Part shown: positions 46,049-55,162 of the stretch, piece by piece
Layout of the letters: the number at the start of each line of letters is the position of its first letter
How positions within the stretch are numbered: position 1 is the stretch's first letter
NCBI GenBank assembly: GCA_963377175.1
Contig: CAUJNA010001757.1
Coordinates: forward strand, 352,501-416,500
DNA length: 64,000 nucleotides
Direction of reading: 5' to 3'
Source: Effrenium voratum
Lineage: Eukaryota; Sar; Dinophyceae; Suessiales; Symbiodiniaceae
Translations under genes and position numbers: made by a program
Notes under the pieces: model-generated
What the model saw: only the letters and a program-made list of their open reading frames with translations
What the model was told of the DNA's origin: nothing
The model's database searches: none

Positions 46049-48844
46049 TCACGCATACCTGTCCCCAATGGACAGTCTGTGGGTACGTCGACGGAACTCT
46101 TCGTCCAAATTCTTTTGGGCTTCTCGCGCCCGGACACACTTCTTGTTATGATCTTCTGGTATCCAATGCCCCTTTCGGAGGCACCAATCCAGCAGAGGTG
46201 TGTCGCATTTATTCGGGTCGGTGGCTGCAATAATGGCGCTCACATTGACCGAATAACCATATTTGCCAAGGTTCAAGCCATCCCTTACGAACGATATATA
46301 TTTACAGTTGAAAGCCAGGGAGAAGCATCTGTAAATAATATCACCCACCGGGCGCACGCGATCCTTGACCAGGAGCTTCATTTCGTCCTTGGTGACGTCG
46401 AGGATTCTCGCTGCAATCCACAGCTTGTAGAATATGTATAATCCCTCGCACTTGCACACCATCATACGAATGTATTCTTCACGCTCCTCAGCCGACCGGA
46501 AGATCCTTGTCCGAACATTCTCGGATTGAGAAATCTTCAGTACCGTTGATGGCAAAAGGATCCCTTCCTGATCGTGCTCAGTCATGTTGGGGTACTTCTT
46601 GAAGTCGTTGTGGTAAGGGCAGCTTGGCTTCCCTTCGAGCGCGGCATTGACCGTTCTCTCTTCACCACCTTCGAACATCCCCCACATCTTTGACATCTGC
46701 AGTGCGATGAATCCCGCCATGTATTGAGCTTCGCGCGGCTCATCAAGGCAAATCGCCATCCGCTGGGTATTTATGATATCCCGTGATGCCAAGTCATTGT
46801 CGCGGTATTGCCAACCGCCATCTTCCTCCTCAGACATGCAGCCGGACGTGTATCCTTGCGTGTCCATGTCGTCTTCTTCAGGAACGTCTTCTGCCTCATC
46901 ATCCTCTTCCTGTGCTGCCGCATCAAGGTTGGCTTCGTCTTGTGCGCGCCTGGCATCACCCGAGACATTGGGCCTTTGGTGGTCCTCATCGTCGTCGGAA
47001 CTGATGTGGATGTAGAATCTCCCGGTAGAGATCAATTGCGCCCCACATTCCAGGCACACACAGAAGCATGTGGGAATCGCGGTCGCACATGACGGACATA
47101 TCCGGCACCTCAGTCCTTCCCATGTCTCGTCATTCAGGATGACGACTTTGCTGATCTCGTCCCTGACCTCGTTGGTCTGCGCATCAAACTCCTCCATCTT
47201 GTTTTCGCGAAATAGTTCGCATGCACGATCAACCATGTCTTTGATGTAGTGCAGATTGTCGGCACCTGCCTCGGTCTCAGGCATCCTCTCGTTGATCTTC
47301 GCGACGTTCTGGAGGAACATCGCAGCCGATTCCTGGGAGGAGTTGACGAAACCCGGACAGATCTCGTTTTCCACACATTTTGAGTACGCTCGCTTAATGT
47401 CCCCGTACTCCAGGCGTTTCCCTCCTTTGCTTTTGCCAATCCAAATGGACTTGACCTCATAGAACGGGATCACGTCAAAGACCATGAATGTCCCATTTGC
47501 CGCGACTCCAGCTCCATACCGCGCGAGGGTTGCACTGGGAATGTAGATGATCGCAATCGGATCCCCCGACCTTACGTTTCGTAGCGTCACCTTCGTTGCT
47601 ACGTTCATCTCATCCCATGGAGCAAATGCTCCGAAGTGCAATGCTAGCCTGTTTCCGCCATCGATCCCGCCGGGGACTAGCCCACAGCGTACGATGCTTG
47701 GCAGGTTCTCCACATACGTCACATGGAATGCTCCTCCGAGAGAATCACCCATTCTTGCGGAATACCTATTTGCCAGTGCGGATGAGCTCATGAATCCAAA
47801 ATCACTGTGACCAGTTGTGACTCGGATGCACCAAGGCCTGTACCATCCATCGCATCTGTTGAACATCCTGTCGATGTCATCCCGATCCAGGCCAGCATTG
47901 TTCATCTCCTCCCTGGCCGCCTTCATGTCATTCGGGTTCATGACGCTTGGAAACCTTGCTGCCAGGACCTGAAATCTTGATTTCTTGTGTCCGGACTCCT
48001 GCCACTTGATCACTTCCATGATGCCCATGTATCGTTTTGCTCTCGAAGTTGAAGGCGGGAATATGTCGTTGTTGCGGTCGTCAATGACTGCGTCGATGTC
48101 GACCCATCCACCTTCATCGCATCTGAAAACACTTCCTCGGCAATTGCCGATTTTGTGCCGAAGGACTCTGCATAGGTTGTGAGATAGCTGGTTTGCTTGA
48201 TCTTTCGTAGCAAATACCGAGCGATCGTTGCCAATCTTGCATAGTGGAGCACCGTCAAAAGGAGCAACGCAGAAATTGACGCTCTTGCCAAGCTGCAGCA
48301 CATCCACCTGCTCAAGGTTGGCACCCTTGGGAAAGTACTTGGGGTCAACAATAGACGCGTACGCCCATGGCATATGCACATCACTCACGTCGCCGTACTT
48401 CGGGATGTAGCATGGGATGGTGTCACACCCTCGCTCTAGCGTCGTCTTGAATGTTCTGTTGTCCCCGCACGGATTGAAGGTGAGGTCCACGCCACCGCAT
48501 TGTAGCTCTCCTCCCTCAGCCGTGTCAGCCATCTCCACCAGGTTGATGGTATAGCTATACATCTCTATTGTCTCTTTCCCTTCTTGTCCTCCTTTCTTGC
48601 GTTCCTTGGACGTCGATGAGGACGGCTCTTCCGTATCCCCCATTTCTTCATCCGAGGAAACATGATCGCTGCTGAGAAGTTCACGGATCTTCTTCATCGC
48701 CTTCTCATTCCCAGCAGCCTCCTCATGGTTCTTGCAGTCGCCGTCGTGGGCCAGGTTCGCGCATCTCATGCAAATTCCCATCTCTCCCATGCACTTTTCC
48801 ATTGAGACTAGGATTCCGAGTGCCGCTCTCCGCCCATCAATCAC
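46049..48844 (-). CDS. Accessory protein with Tpt1/KptA-like RNA 2'-phosphotransferase domain
   Basis: 931 aa from the first in-frame non-ATG start listed; the frame is actually open back to the TGA at 48956, so the true start is uncertain. Aa 18-45 form a Cys/His-rich knuckle (CxxC...C-x2-H). Aa 55-92 are Ser/Glu/Lys-rich. Aa about 216-475 match the Tpt1/KptA family. 'LCRVLRHK' gives Arg229-His230, followed by 'DEGGWVDI' (243-250). 'IRVTTGHS' gives Arg341 and His346. 'GGAFHVTYVENL' and 'GNRLALHF' (Arg399) follow. The family's Arg-His-Arg-Arg catalytic set is therefore complete. Tpt1 enzymes move an RNA 2'-phosphate to NAD+. Aa 580-603 form a Cys-rich zinc-ribbon-like motif, followed by a long acidic region (615-690) and an unknown C-terminus. 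It shares frame with the preceding ORF. Substrate and role in the element are inferred, not shown. Confidence 0.85.
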   Translation of the reverse strand: MIDGRRAALGILVSMEKCMGEMGICMRCANLAHDGDCKNHEEAAGNEKAMKKIRELLSSDHVSSDEEMGDTEEPSSSTSKERKKGGQEGKETIEMYSYTINLVEMADTAEGGELQCGGVDLTFNPCGDNRTFKTTLERGCDTIPCYIPKYGDVSDVHMPWAYASIVDPKYFPKGANLEQVDVLQLGKSVNFCVAPFDGAPLCKIGNDRSVFATKDQANQLSHNLCRVLRHKIGNCRGSVFRCDEGGWVDIDAVIDDRNNDIFPPSTSRAKRYMGIMEVIKWQESGHKKSRFQVLAARFPSVMNPNDMKAAREEMNNAGLDRDDIDRMFNRCDGWYRPWCIRVTTGHSDFGFMSSSALANRYSARMGDSLGGAFHVTYVENLPSIVRCGLVPGGIDGGNRLALHFGAFAPWDEMNVATKVTLRNVRSGDPIAIIYIPSATLARYGAGVAANGTFMVFDVIPFYEVKSIWIGKSKGGKRLEYGDIKRAYSKCVENEICPGFVNSSQESAAMFLQNVAKINERMPETEAGADNLHYIKDMVDRACELFRENKMEEFDAQTNEVRDEISKVVILNDETWEGLRCRICPSCATAIPTCFCVCLECGAQLISTGRFYIHISSDDDEDHQRPNVSGDARRAQDEANLDAAAQEEDDEAEDVPEEDDMDTQGYTSGCMSEEEDGGWQYRDNDLASRDIINTQRMAICLDEPREAQYMAGFIALQMSKMWGMFEGGEERTVNAALEGKPSCPYHNDFKKYPNMTEHDQEGILLPSTVLKISQSENVRTRIFRSAEEREEYIRMMVCKCEGLYIFYKLWIAARILDVTKDEMKLLVKDRVRPVGDIIYRCFSLAFNCKYISFVRDGLNLGKYGYSVNVSAIIAATDPNKCDTPLLDWCLRKGHWIPEDHNKKCVRAREAQKNLDEEFRRRTHRLSIGDRYA

Positions 48845-48955
48845 TCGCTGCTTCTTCTCTTCTTTCTCAACGTTGGGCTGAGAGCTTCGCCTCGGGTCTG
48901 GTACTTGACCAAGACCGTCACCTTCACTCTCTGTTCTCGGAGTTCTTGCACGTGA

Positions 48956-51900
48956 TCACATCCCGGGATGCACACAATTGCTTCCCGTGACCGTTATTGT
49001 AGAACTGTGCTTGGAATATGCAAGTTCCCGTATGATCGTGGTCATGGCCTGAACATTGTTGACGTCCTCCATGAGATGTTGAAGATCCGGGATTGCAACC
49101 ACGCATTCTGCGAAAAGACGTGTGTACAGCTTCCTCCCTTCGGTTGATCTCACAACACCGTTCGTGTCCGCATTCCAGTTCGCGCAACAGTTCACGCAAG
49201 AAGTGGGATTGAATTTTGAGTTTGACCCGAGCACCTTCGACTTGTTCACCTGCATCTCTCTCACACAAAGTTCGCAGATCAACTCACTGAGCTCGGTGAC
49301 CGAATACCATCGAAGACGTTGATCACTGACATCGATGTCCCCAAACGCATCTTGTCCGCCGTGTCCTTCATCCTGCCGTTCTTGCTTCCGCTTTGATTGA
49401 GCAGTGAAGGTCGGCTTGTACTCGAATTTCACCTTCGACTCCTCCATGTCCTTCGGGATATTGAATCGAAGGTCGGGCTCGTTTATGCATGTCTTCTCCA
49501 GCTCACGCACGAACGCGTTGCTTGGCGCGACCACATCGATGGATTTCTCCACCAACAATCGCTTCAAGAGGAAATGTTGCAGATTCGAGCTCCCAGGGAT
49601 CTTGTAGTTCTTACCTGTGAGCGCGTGGGCAACGCGCCACAGGCGATCATTCTCGGTCACCAACGCGCCTGCCGCCTTGCAGATCTCGCTCACCTTGTTG
49701 GCGATCGTCCCCAAGTCCCCTCTTCCTCCATGGAAAGCTACGTCGCGATTCACGCACACCACAACCAAGCCCCTGCACGTGTTGACGAGGTCGGATATCG
49801 TCTTCTGCAAGGAGTCAATGATGGGGTTGGCGGTCACCTGCCACCCACACCCTCTCATGCACACCCAGTCATAGAGCGACATCCAAATGTGTACCGACAC
49901 AGGTGAGTCATCCATGTCTCGCCTCCGTCGTTCGACGATGAGCTTTTCCAGTTTCTGCAATCGGGAGATGATGCTCATCGTACCTGCGGACGAGGAGACT
50001 TGCTCACTCGAACCGTAGTACGATTTCTCCTCGATGTTTGTCCATCCCTGTTCGTTGACCATCATCTGGAAGGTCTTCGTGCTCCCTTTCGCATTGACAG
50101 CCCTCAGGGGCCAATCCAGGACCAAGAAGCTCTTCTTCTGAATCATCATGTCGCGAATCGTCGCCCCACCAATGGGGCCCCTTTTCTGATCCTTGATGAT
50201 CCGGATCAACCGTCCAGGTGCGTTGTCTGGGTTCTTCTCTGCCTGGATCAACGCGTTGATGGCTTTGGCGCCCGGAAGGCGTCCAGTAATCAAGCATCCT
50301 GTTTGGGCACACATGAAAGCATACAGCTGAAGCCATGCCGCATTCCCTTTTCCAACATAGGAAAGAATGATCTTCTCCGCGCTGGTCTTCTCCTCGAAAT
50401 GTAACAGCGAAGAAGTCAGGCATCTCAGCATACACTCCCAATATGTCGCGTTCTTCCCGTCTGCGAGACACGGCCCAAATACAGTTTGTATGATTGGGTA
50501 CCCTGTGTTGGCGTCTATGTTGAACTTCACGTTGACAGTCGCGCCACTCAGAGTAATACCCTCTTCGAATGAGGTGTATGTGTCGAGTCCAGCAGTTGGG
50601 TTGATGATTGTCCATCGGTCATCATCACCACCGGAGTTCATGCGGAATATGGAGTCGATGATCTCGTTGTCGATCTTGACGGCATCGCTTGCATACGACC
50701 CCCCACTTGAAGCTCCCTGCTGGGGGACTGGCCCACCAGAGGTTTGGCTCCTTTGCCCGGAGCTCGACGCTGACTTCTGCTGTCGCTCCGTCTTCTGCGG
50801 CGGTTCCGTCTTCGATGAACCCATTACCCACCACGTCGGCTCCTCTCCGATCACGAAGTCCTCGGGGTACCTCTCCAGTTCCCTGTCGGCTTCGTTAACG
50901 GTGCAATAGGCGTTCTGGTAGAAGTCGATCACGTTGTCCTTCTCCGCCTTCTTCTCGATCTCCTTCAACCAGCTTACCCACTTGCGCCGATCTTGGTTCT
51001 CAGCGGCCCTGTCAGCCGCGTGTGGCGCCAAGCTGATGGAGTTAATGTTCATCGCAGGCAGCGTTGATTTGTAGATCATGTCGATGCACCACAGGAAGTT
51101 CCTGGCGACCCCGATCTCCCGATAGAGGTCCTTCAGCTCATTCTTGTCCTGACGGAAATAAACTGTGTACGACTGATCTGTAGCATGCCTTTCTCCGACC
51201 AATGGCTGCAATCTCCTCATGATAAAGGAAACGCACATAAGTGAGTTGATTGCCCCAATGCATGCGTCAGAGATGTCGCTGGGGGTTGACCCACAGATCA
51301 TCCAGCGCAAAAGGTTGTGCTGGTGAGCTCTTTCATCTCTTCTCATTGCATACGCGAGGTTCTTCATCGACGCACGCAGCTCATTCTGGTAGGCCAGCCC
51401 AAGGTCCCAATTCTTCTGGTAGTCGTCTTTTGCGCCACGGCCGTAGAAGTCAAGCCTGGGAGCCTTGATCACGCTCAACGTGAACACCTTCCCCCAGTTT
51501 CGATCTCTGAACTTCGAAATTCTTCGATCATGCCTTTCGAACTCTGCAGTTGTCAGAAACTCCTCGGAGCTCCTCCACCTTCTCGACGACGAGGTTCTGG
51601 TTGGTTCATCGCTGATGAACTCCTTGTAGACTTCCCCGACCGGAGTGTCTTGGTGGAACGCAGCTTTGAAAGACCGTTCTTCATTGTCCTCGACCACACC
51701 TGATGCGAGATCCCAAATATCTGCGATGGATCTCAACATATCTGCCCCTTCGATGCAATACTTGGTGACGTTGAGCAGTTCAGGATTCTTTACTAGTAGT
51801 GATGCCTCACCGCAAAGCTGGTTCAGCGCCGCCACAATCTTCTTCCCTTTGCTGCAGAACTCCCTCCAACCCAGCATGCATTCGTCAGCAGAAAGTTGTC

Positions 51901-52201
51901 CGAAAACTTTACTGATAAACTCCAATGCAACCCTCATGGATTGCCCTTCTCCTTTCATCATTCCGCGGCACTTGGCAGAGTAGTACGCTGAGTAGGCGTA
52001 GATACCGGGGACGCCAATGTCCTCGATCCACTTTATGCCCATACCCAGGTCGCTGCCCATTTCCATTCTCTTGGGGATTCTCTTGCCTTCCTCGATGGCG
52101 TTTTTCACGAGGTTCCCCAAGAATATTGCCGCTTGCCTGGATTTCCCAACAGGCACGCAGAAGAATTCATTCGTATTGACGACGGTCGCATTGGCAGTCA
52201 T
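48956..52201 (-). CDS. Accessory polyprotein segment of unknown function (about 1,081 aa)
   Basis: In frame with the RNase H polyprotein, starting at the first Met after a hydrophobic segment, so it may be a cleavage product or an internally initiated protein. No family recognised. Seen: helical N-terminal part ('AAIFLGNLVKNAIEEGKRIP'), a Ser/Gln/Gly linker after 'EEPTWWVMGSSKTE' (about 50.7-50.84 kb), a globular region around 'LVVVCVNRDVAFHGGRGDLG' (about 49.7-49.78 kb), and a Cys-rich end ('NPTSCVNCCANWNADTN'). A collinear decayed copy exists at 42.0-44.3 kb, so the protein is an established unit, not random open frame. It ends at TGA (48956-48958); the same frame then continues into the Tpt1-like protein. 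Confidence 0.7.
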   Translation of the reverse strand: MTANATVVNTNEFFCVPVGKSRQAAIFLGNLVKNAIEEGKRIPKRMEMGSDLGMGIKWIEDIGVPGIYAYSAYYSAKCRGMMKGEGQSMRVALEFISKVFGQLSADECMLGWREFCSKGKKIVAALNQLCGEASLLVKNPELLNVTKYCIEGADMLRSIADIWDLASGVVEDNEERSFKAAFHQDTPVGEVYKEFISDEPTRTSSSRRWRSSEEFLTTAEFERHDRRISKFRDRNWGKVFTLSVIKAPRLDFYGRGAKDDYQKNWDLGLAYQNELRASMKNLAYAMRRDERAHQHNLLRWMICGSTPSDISDACIGAINSLMCVSFIMRRLQPLVGERHATDQSYTVYFRQDKNELKDLYREIGVARNFLWCIDMIYKSTLPAMNINSISLAPHAADRAAENQDRRKWVSWLKEIEKKAEKDNVIDFYQNAYCTVNEADRELERYPEDFVIGEEPTWWVMGSSKTEPPQKTERQQKSASSSGQRSQTSGGPVPQQGASSGGSYASDAVKIDNEIIDSIFRMNSGGDDDRWTIINPTAGLDTYTSFEEGITLSGATVNVKFNIDANTGYPIIQTVFGPCLADGKNATYWECMLRCLTSSLLHFEEKTSAEKIILSYVGKGNAAWLQLYAFMCAQTGCLITGRLPGAKAINALIQAEKNPDNAPGRLIRIIKDQKRGPIGGATIRDMMIQKKSFLVLDWPLRAVNAKGSTKTFQMMVNEQGWTNIEEKSYYGSSEQVSSSAGTMSIISRLQKLEKLIVERRRRDMDDSPVSVHIWMSLYDWVCMRGCGWQVTANPIIDSLQKTISDLVNTCRGLVVVCVNRDVAFHGGRGDLGTIANKVSEICKAAGALVTENDRLWRVAHALTGKNYKIPGSSNLQHFLLKRLLVEKSIDVVAPSNAFVRELEKTCINEPDLRFNIPKDMEESKVKFEYKPTFTAQSKRKQERQDEGHGGQDAFGDIDVSDQRLRWYSVTELSELICELCVREMQVNKSKVLGSNSKFNPTSCVNCCANWNADTNGVVRSTEGRKLYTRLFAECVVAIPDLQHLMEDVNNVQAMTTIIRELAYSKHSSTITVTGSNCVHPGM

Positions 52202-52510
52202 CTTGATGATATTCTCCAGAACCGGGAAAACCCAAAATAGGCAGCTGCAAATAAAGCCACAGAATAGTCCCAATAAGCGCCCAGCTTCTAATTGAGGTGC
52301 GGGACTGGCCCAACTCCTCTTCGAAACTTGAGGTTCGGGACTAGCCCAGCTCCCCTTCGGAACCAGAGGTTCGGGACTAGCCCAGCTCCTCGGTGGTACA
52401 GTCGGGGTGGTGCGAATCTCACACGCAGCAGCTTGATGCTTCCGCGATCTCCCTCGCGTAATGCAAGCAAGAGCGAGTTTCAATGGTGCCGGCTGAAGGC
52501 ACTTTGCTCG
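52202..52510 (-). CDS. Linker with WASPEP repeats and a hydrophobic segment
   Basis: Residues about 920-987 of the 2,068-codon frame. Three tandem 'SWASPEP'-type repeats are encoded by 36-bp or shorter units (52301-52400). A strongly hydrophobic stretch 'LLGLFCGFICSCLFWVFPVL' (about 52225-52284) follows, long enough to span a membrane. It joins the pol part to the accessory part. A membrane anchor inside a copia polyprotein would be odd. An alternative is that the fused junction is untranslated and the accessory gene starts at 52201. Confidence 0.5.
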
Positions 52511-53170
52511 AGCACGAAAACGACGGAGGATCACACCCACAATTAACGACGTGTACAACTGGGTTTCTTTGGTTTCCCGACCGGCACAGGGTCCATGCTC
52601 ATGGTTTCCATTACACTTCTTAGACAACGAGCTGCCAAGGTCAAAGTTCCACGAAACAACTCTCCATGGTTTCTTGACTGGCATGGGTTTCTTAGCATAC
52701 CTTTGCTTCAAGCCATAGCGACACCCATCAAACTCATGACTAATGCCATCATGAACAACCTCATGCAGTCTCTCATCCTTCCAATAATCGCAACTTCCAG
52801 GCAACTCATACAAAATCGCAGCGCGTTTCGTCATGGCATGCCGTTTGATTTCAACGAACCGTTCAAACAATTTCCAAAATTCCTTCTGTTTGGCCTCGAT
52901 TTTCTCTGCGGTGTCAACTCCGCGAGTCTTGTTGAGGCGTGCCCATGATGATCCCCCCGTGCAAGGCCCGGCGAAGAACAACAAATCGGAAGGTTTAGTA
53001 AGCACATGTCTGGCGATTCTCCCCCCGTACTCGCTCAGTAAGTCATCGACCAAAGTAATGGTGACGACCTGCGGCCCGTTATGGCGGGCAAGGGCAGTGA
53101 ACCAGTTACGCGGTTCGGAACATGCCATCAGCACAATAGGCCGAGCCAAGTCAACACTGTACAAAGTGAC
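52508..53170 (-). CDS. Methyltransferase-like domain at the C-terminal end of Pol
   Basis: Residues about 665-885 of the frame that begins at 55162. Ordered motifs are 'DLLFFAGPCTGGSSW' (Pro-Cys loop), 'YELPGSCDYW', 'FDGCRYGL', 'KKPWRVVS' and a Cys/His cluster 'CNGNHEHGPCAGRETKETQL'. From memory this order (Pro-Cys-x-x-x-x-Trp, Glu-x-Pro-x-x-x-x-Trp, Phe-Asp-x-Cys-x-Tyr-Gly, Cys...His) is that of a Rossmann methyltransferase-like domain in dinoflagellate copia polyproteins. A clear motif I could not be placed, so activity is uncertain. A relative is decayed at 20.04-20.59 kb. Confidence 0.45.
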
Positions 53171-53989
53171 GACTGTGCGAGTTCTCATACCAGGAAGCGA
53201 GACATGCACCGGAGCGCGAAGCACACCACCGTCATGTTTAACCATCGCGAGCTCAATACCCGGCGCTAACTGTGGTTTGTGCTTCACCGCAATGCGATAT
53301 GGAACAAAACAACGACCAGGAACGTGTTGCTCATGACTGGTATGCAGGCAACGCATAAGCAGCTTCAACCGGAGCAACGTTTCCAAAGCAAGGTCATTGA
53401 CACACTTTAATTCAATGCGCTCGTTCGACAGTTCTTCAACGAATGCGGCCAGCACGGACTGCATGTCAACATCCCCGGACCCGACGTGAATTGGTCGTGG
53501 TCGTGGAGATTGCTCCCGCGCCGGTACAGCAACCGGTACGGGATGAAACTGCCAAACTGCGCGTTCAACCCACCCATCAATCCGCTCACACTGCAACCCA
53601 GGGTCGACCCTGTCCTCAACTTTGAGCCATGACCCGTTCCTCAGAAACCAAGTGGAACGAAGCCACTTGCTCCCGAATGGTGTCACAACCGCGAGTGGAG
53701 GTTTCACACGCATCAATCTGGGTCCTTTGGCAACGACAACCGGATCATGTCCTTCATGCTCATGCAATCCTTCTTTGGATGTCAATCCGGACCACCACAG
53801 GTCCGGGGGCATGATCGGAATGTGTGTGTACGGAAATGTGGGAACTCCGTCAACCGTTCCCGAAGCAGTCTGCATGGTCCCTTTTATGGGATCACACGTA
53901 GGTGTGAGCGCCTTGAGGGTATCCGGGTCAGACAGCAAGCTCGGGTCGAGTAGACCAATCTGCAAACATGCATGTTTCCATTTGCGTCC

Positions 53990-55162
53990 ATCATTGAACG
54001 CCTTGGTGTAGATGTCAGCCGCCATTCTGTCGGTGACCTCATACGCCAAATACATGTAATCACGTGTGAACATCTCATGCATCCACGAAATGCAAACACC
54101 ATGGCTTCTCTCAAGGTGGCGCATCGTGGGGTTTCTCCCCGATCGCACGACACCGATCATAGCCTTGTTATCGTCATAGAACACAAAGTTCGGTGACTTC
54201 TTGAGAATCCGCTGCAACAACTTTAGAGCAGGCATACCCATCGCTCTCATGGCAACATCGGCCGCAACAATTTCGGCCTCAGGAGTTGGGTGACTCACAC
54301 AACCCTGTCTTTTTGAGCTGCCAGACAACGGAAACCGAGTATTAGGCCCTTGTATGTTCAAGTGTCCACCAGAGGTGGAACGTAGCGAGTCGACACATCC
54401 TGCAAAGTCAGCGTCCGCATACAAGGCCAAGTGCACATCATCCATGAAGTCTCCGACCCAACCGACCATGCGCCAATGTTTCGTATGATGTACATAGCAC
54501 ATCAAATGATGCAAACCCCGATCATCGGAGTCAGTCCACCTGTGCACATTCCGTGCCAGGCGATTCACTTGCCGCAACAAATCGAAGCGGGCAATCCGCG
54601 CACCGTACAGCAACTTCATTAGTACGCTAGCGGCATGCGGAGCAAGGTGTCCACGCACGGGCTCCTTCATGGCCAACTCAGGAGTCCCTCCCCGCTGGTC
54701 CGGCACTGTGGCAGAACCGTCGGTGGGCACAAGATTGTTACACCAATTGCACACGACTGACGGCCCCTCTTTGGCAGGCTTCCGTGAGACGTGATTCTTT
54801 GTTTCTTCATGCAACTCAGGAGTGACAACCTTATTCAACTTTACGTCGCCCGCCACCTCAAGATAGCGGTCGACACAGGAACGTAGGAACTGTTCCATGT
54901 CATAGGTCACCGTTGTTACGCGGTGTCCGTTCCCGAGAGTGACGTTTCCCTTGCTTTGGTTACAACCAAGGTACATGTCAAGTCCAGTCTCGGGCTCTAT
55001 CTTCAAGCGTGTACGTAACATGCTCCATCCCTGGGCAAGGTTCTTTTGCGGCCCTGCCATTTTGAAGTCGTCGACGTACACAACCAGAACAAGCTGGAGC
55101 TTTTCATGAATGTACACTGACGGCCATTCCTCACCGATGGGTTCGAAACCAACGGCGCGCAC
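53990..55162 (-). CDS. pol: Reverse transcriptase (C-terminal half) and RNase H
   Basis: First 390 residues of the 2,068-codon frame. The RT catalytic box 'VVYVDDFKMAG' (Asp31-Asp32) is followed by the copia RT thumb region to about residue 230. RNase H spans about 243-390, with 'YADADFAG' (Asp250/252), 'STSGGHLN', 'SSKRQGCVS', 'PEAEIVAAD' (Glu295/297), 'FYDDNKAM' (Asp330/331) and 'MAADIYTKAF' (Asp383), the classic Ty1/copia series with all acidic residues kept. The listed start is a GTG inside the RT. The N-terminal half of the RT is in a different frame (55003-58629), so the domain is split by an indel near 55.1-55.2 kb unless a frameshift is used. Confidence 0.9.

Noticed and set aside
46773..47092. 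Plus-strand Ser/Arg/Leu-rich ORFs opposite the acidic region
   Set aside because: Shadows of the acidic Asp/Glu codons of the Tpt1-like protein on the other strand.
49600..49800. Possible SGNH/GDSL-esterase-like segment in the unknown accessory protein
   Set aside because: Only a hydrophobic strand followed by polar residues was seen; no Gly-Asp-Ser and Asp-x-x-His set could be identified.
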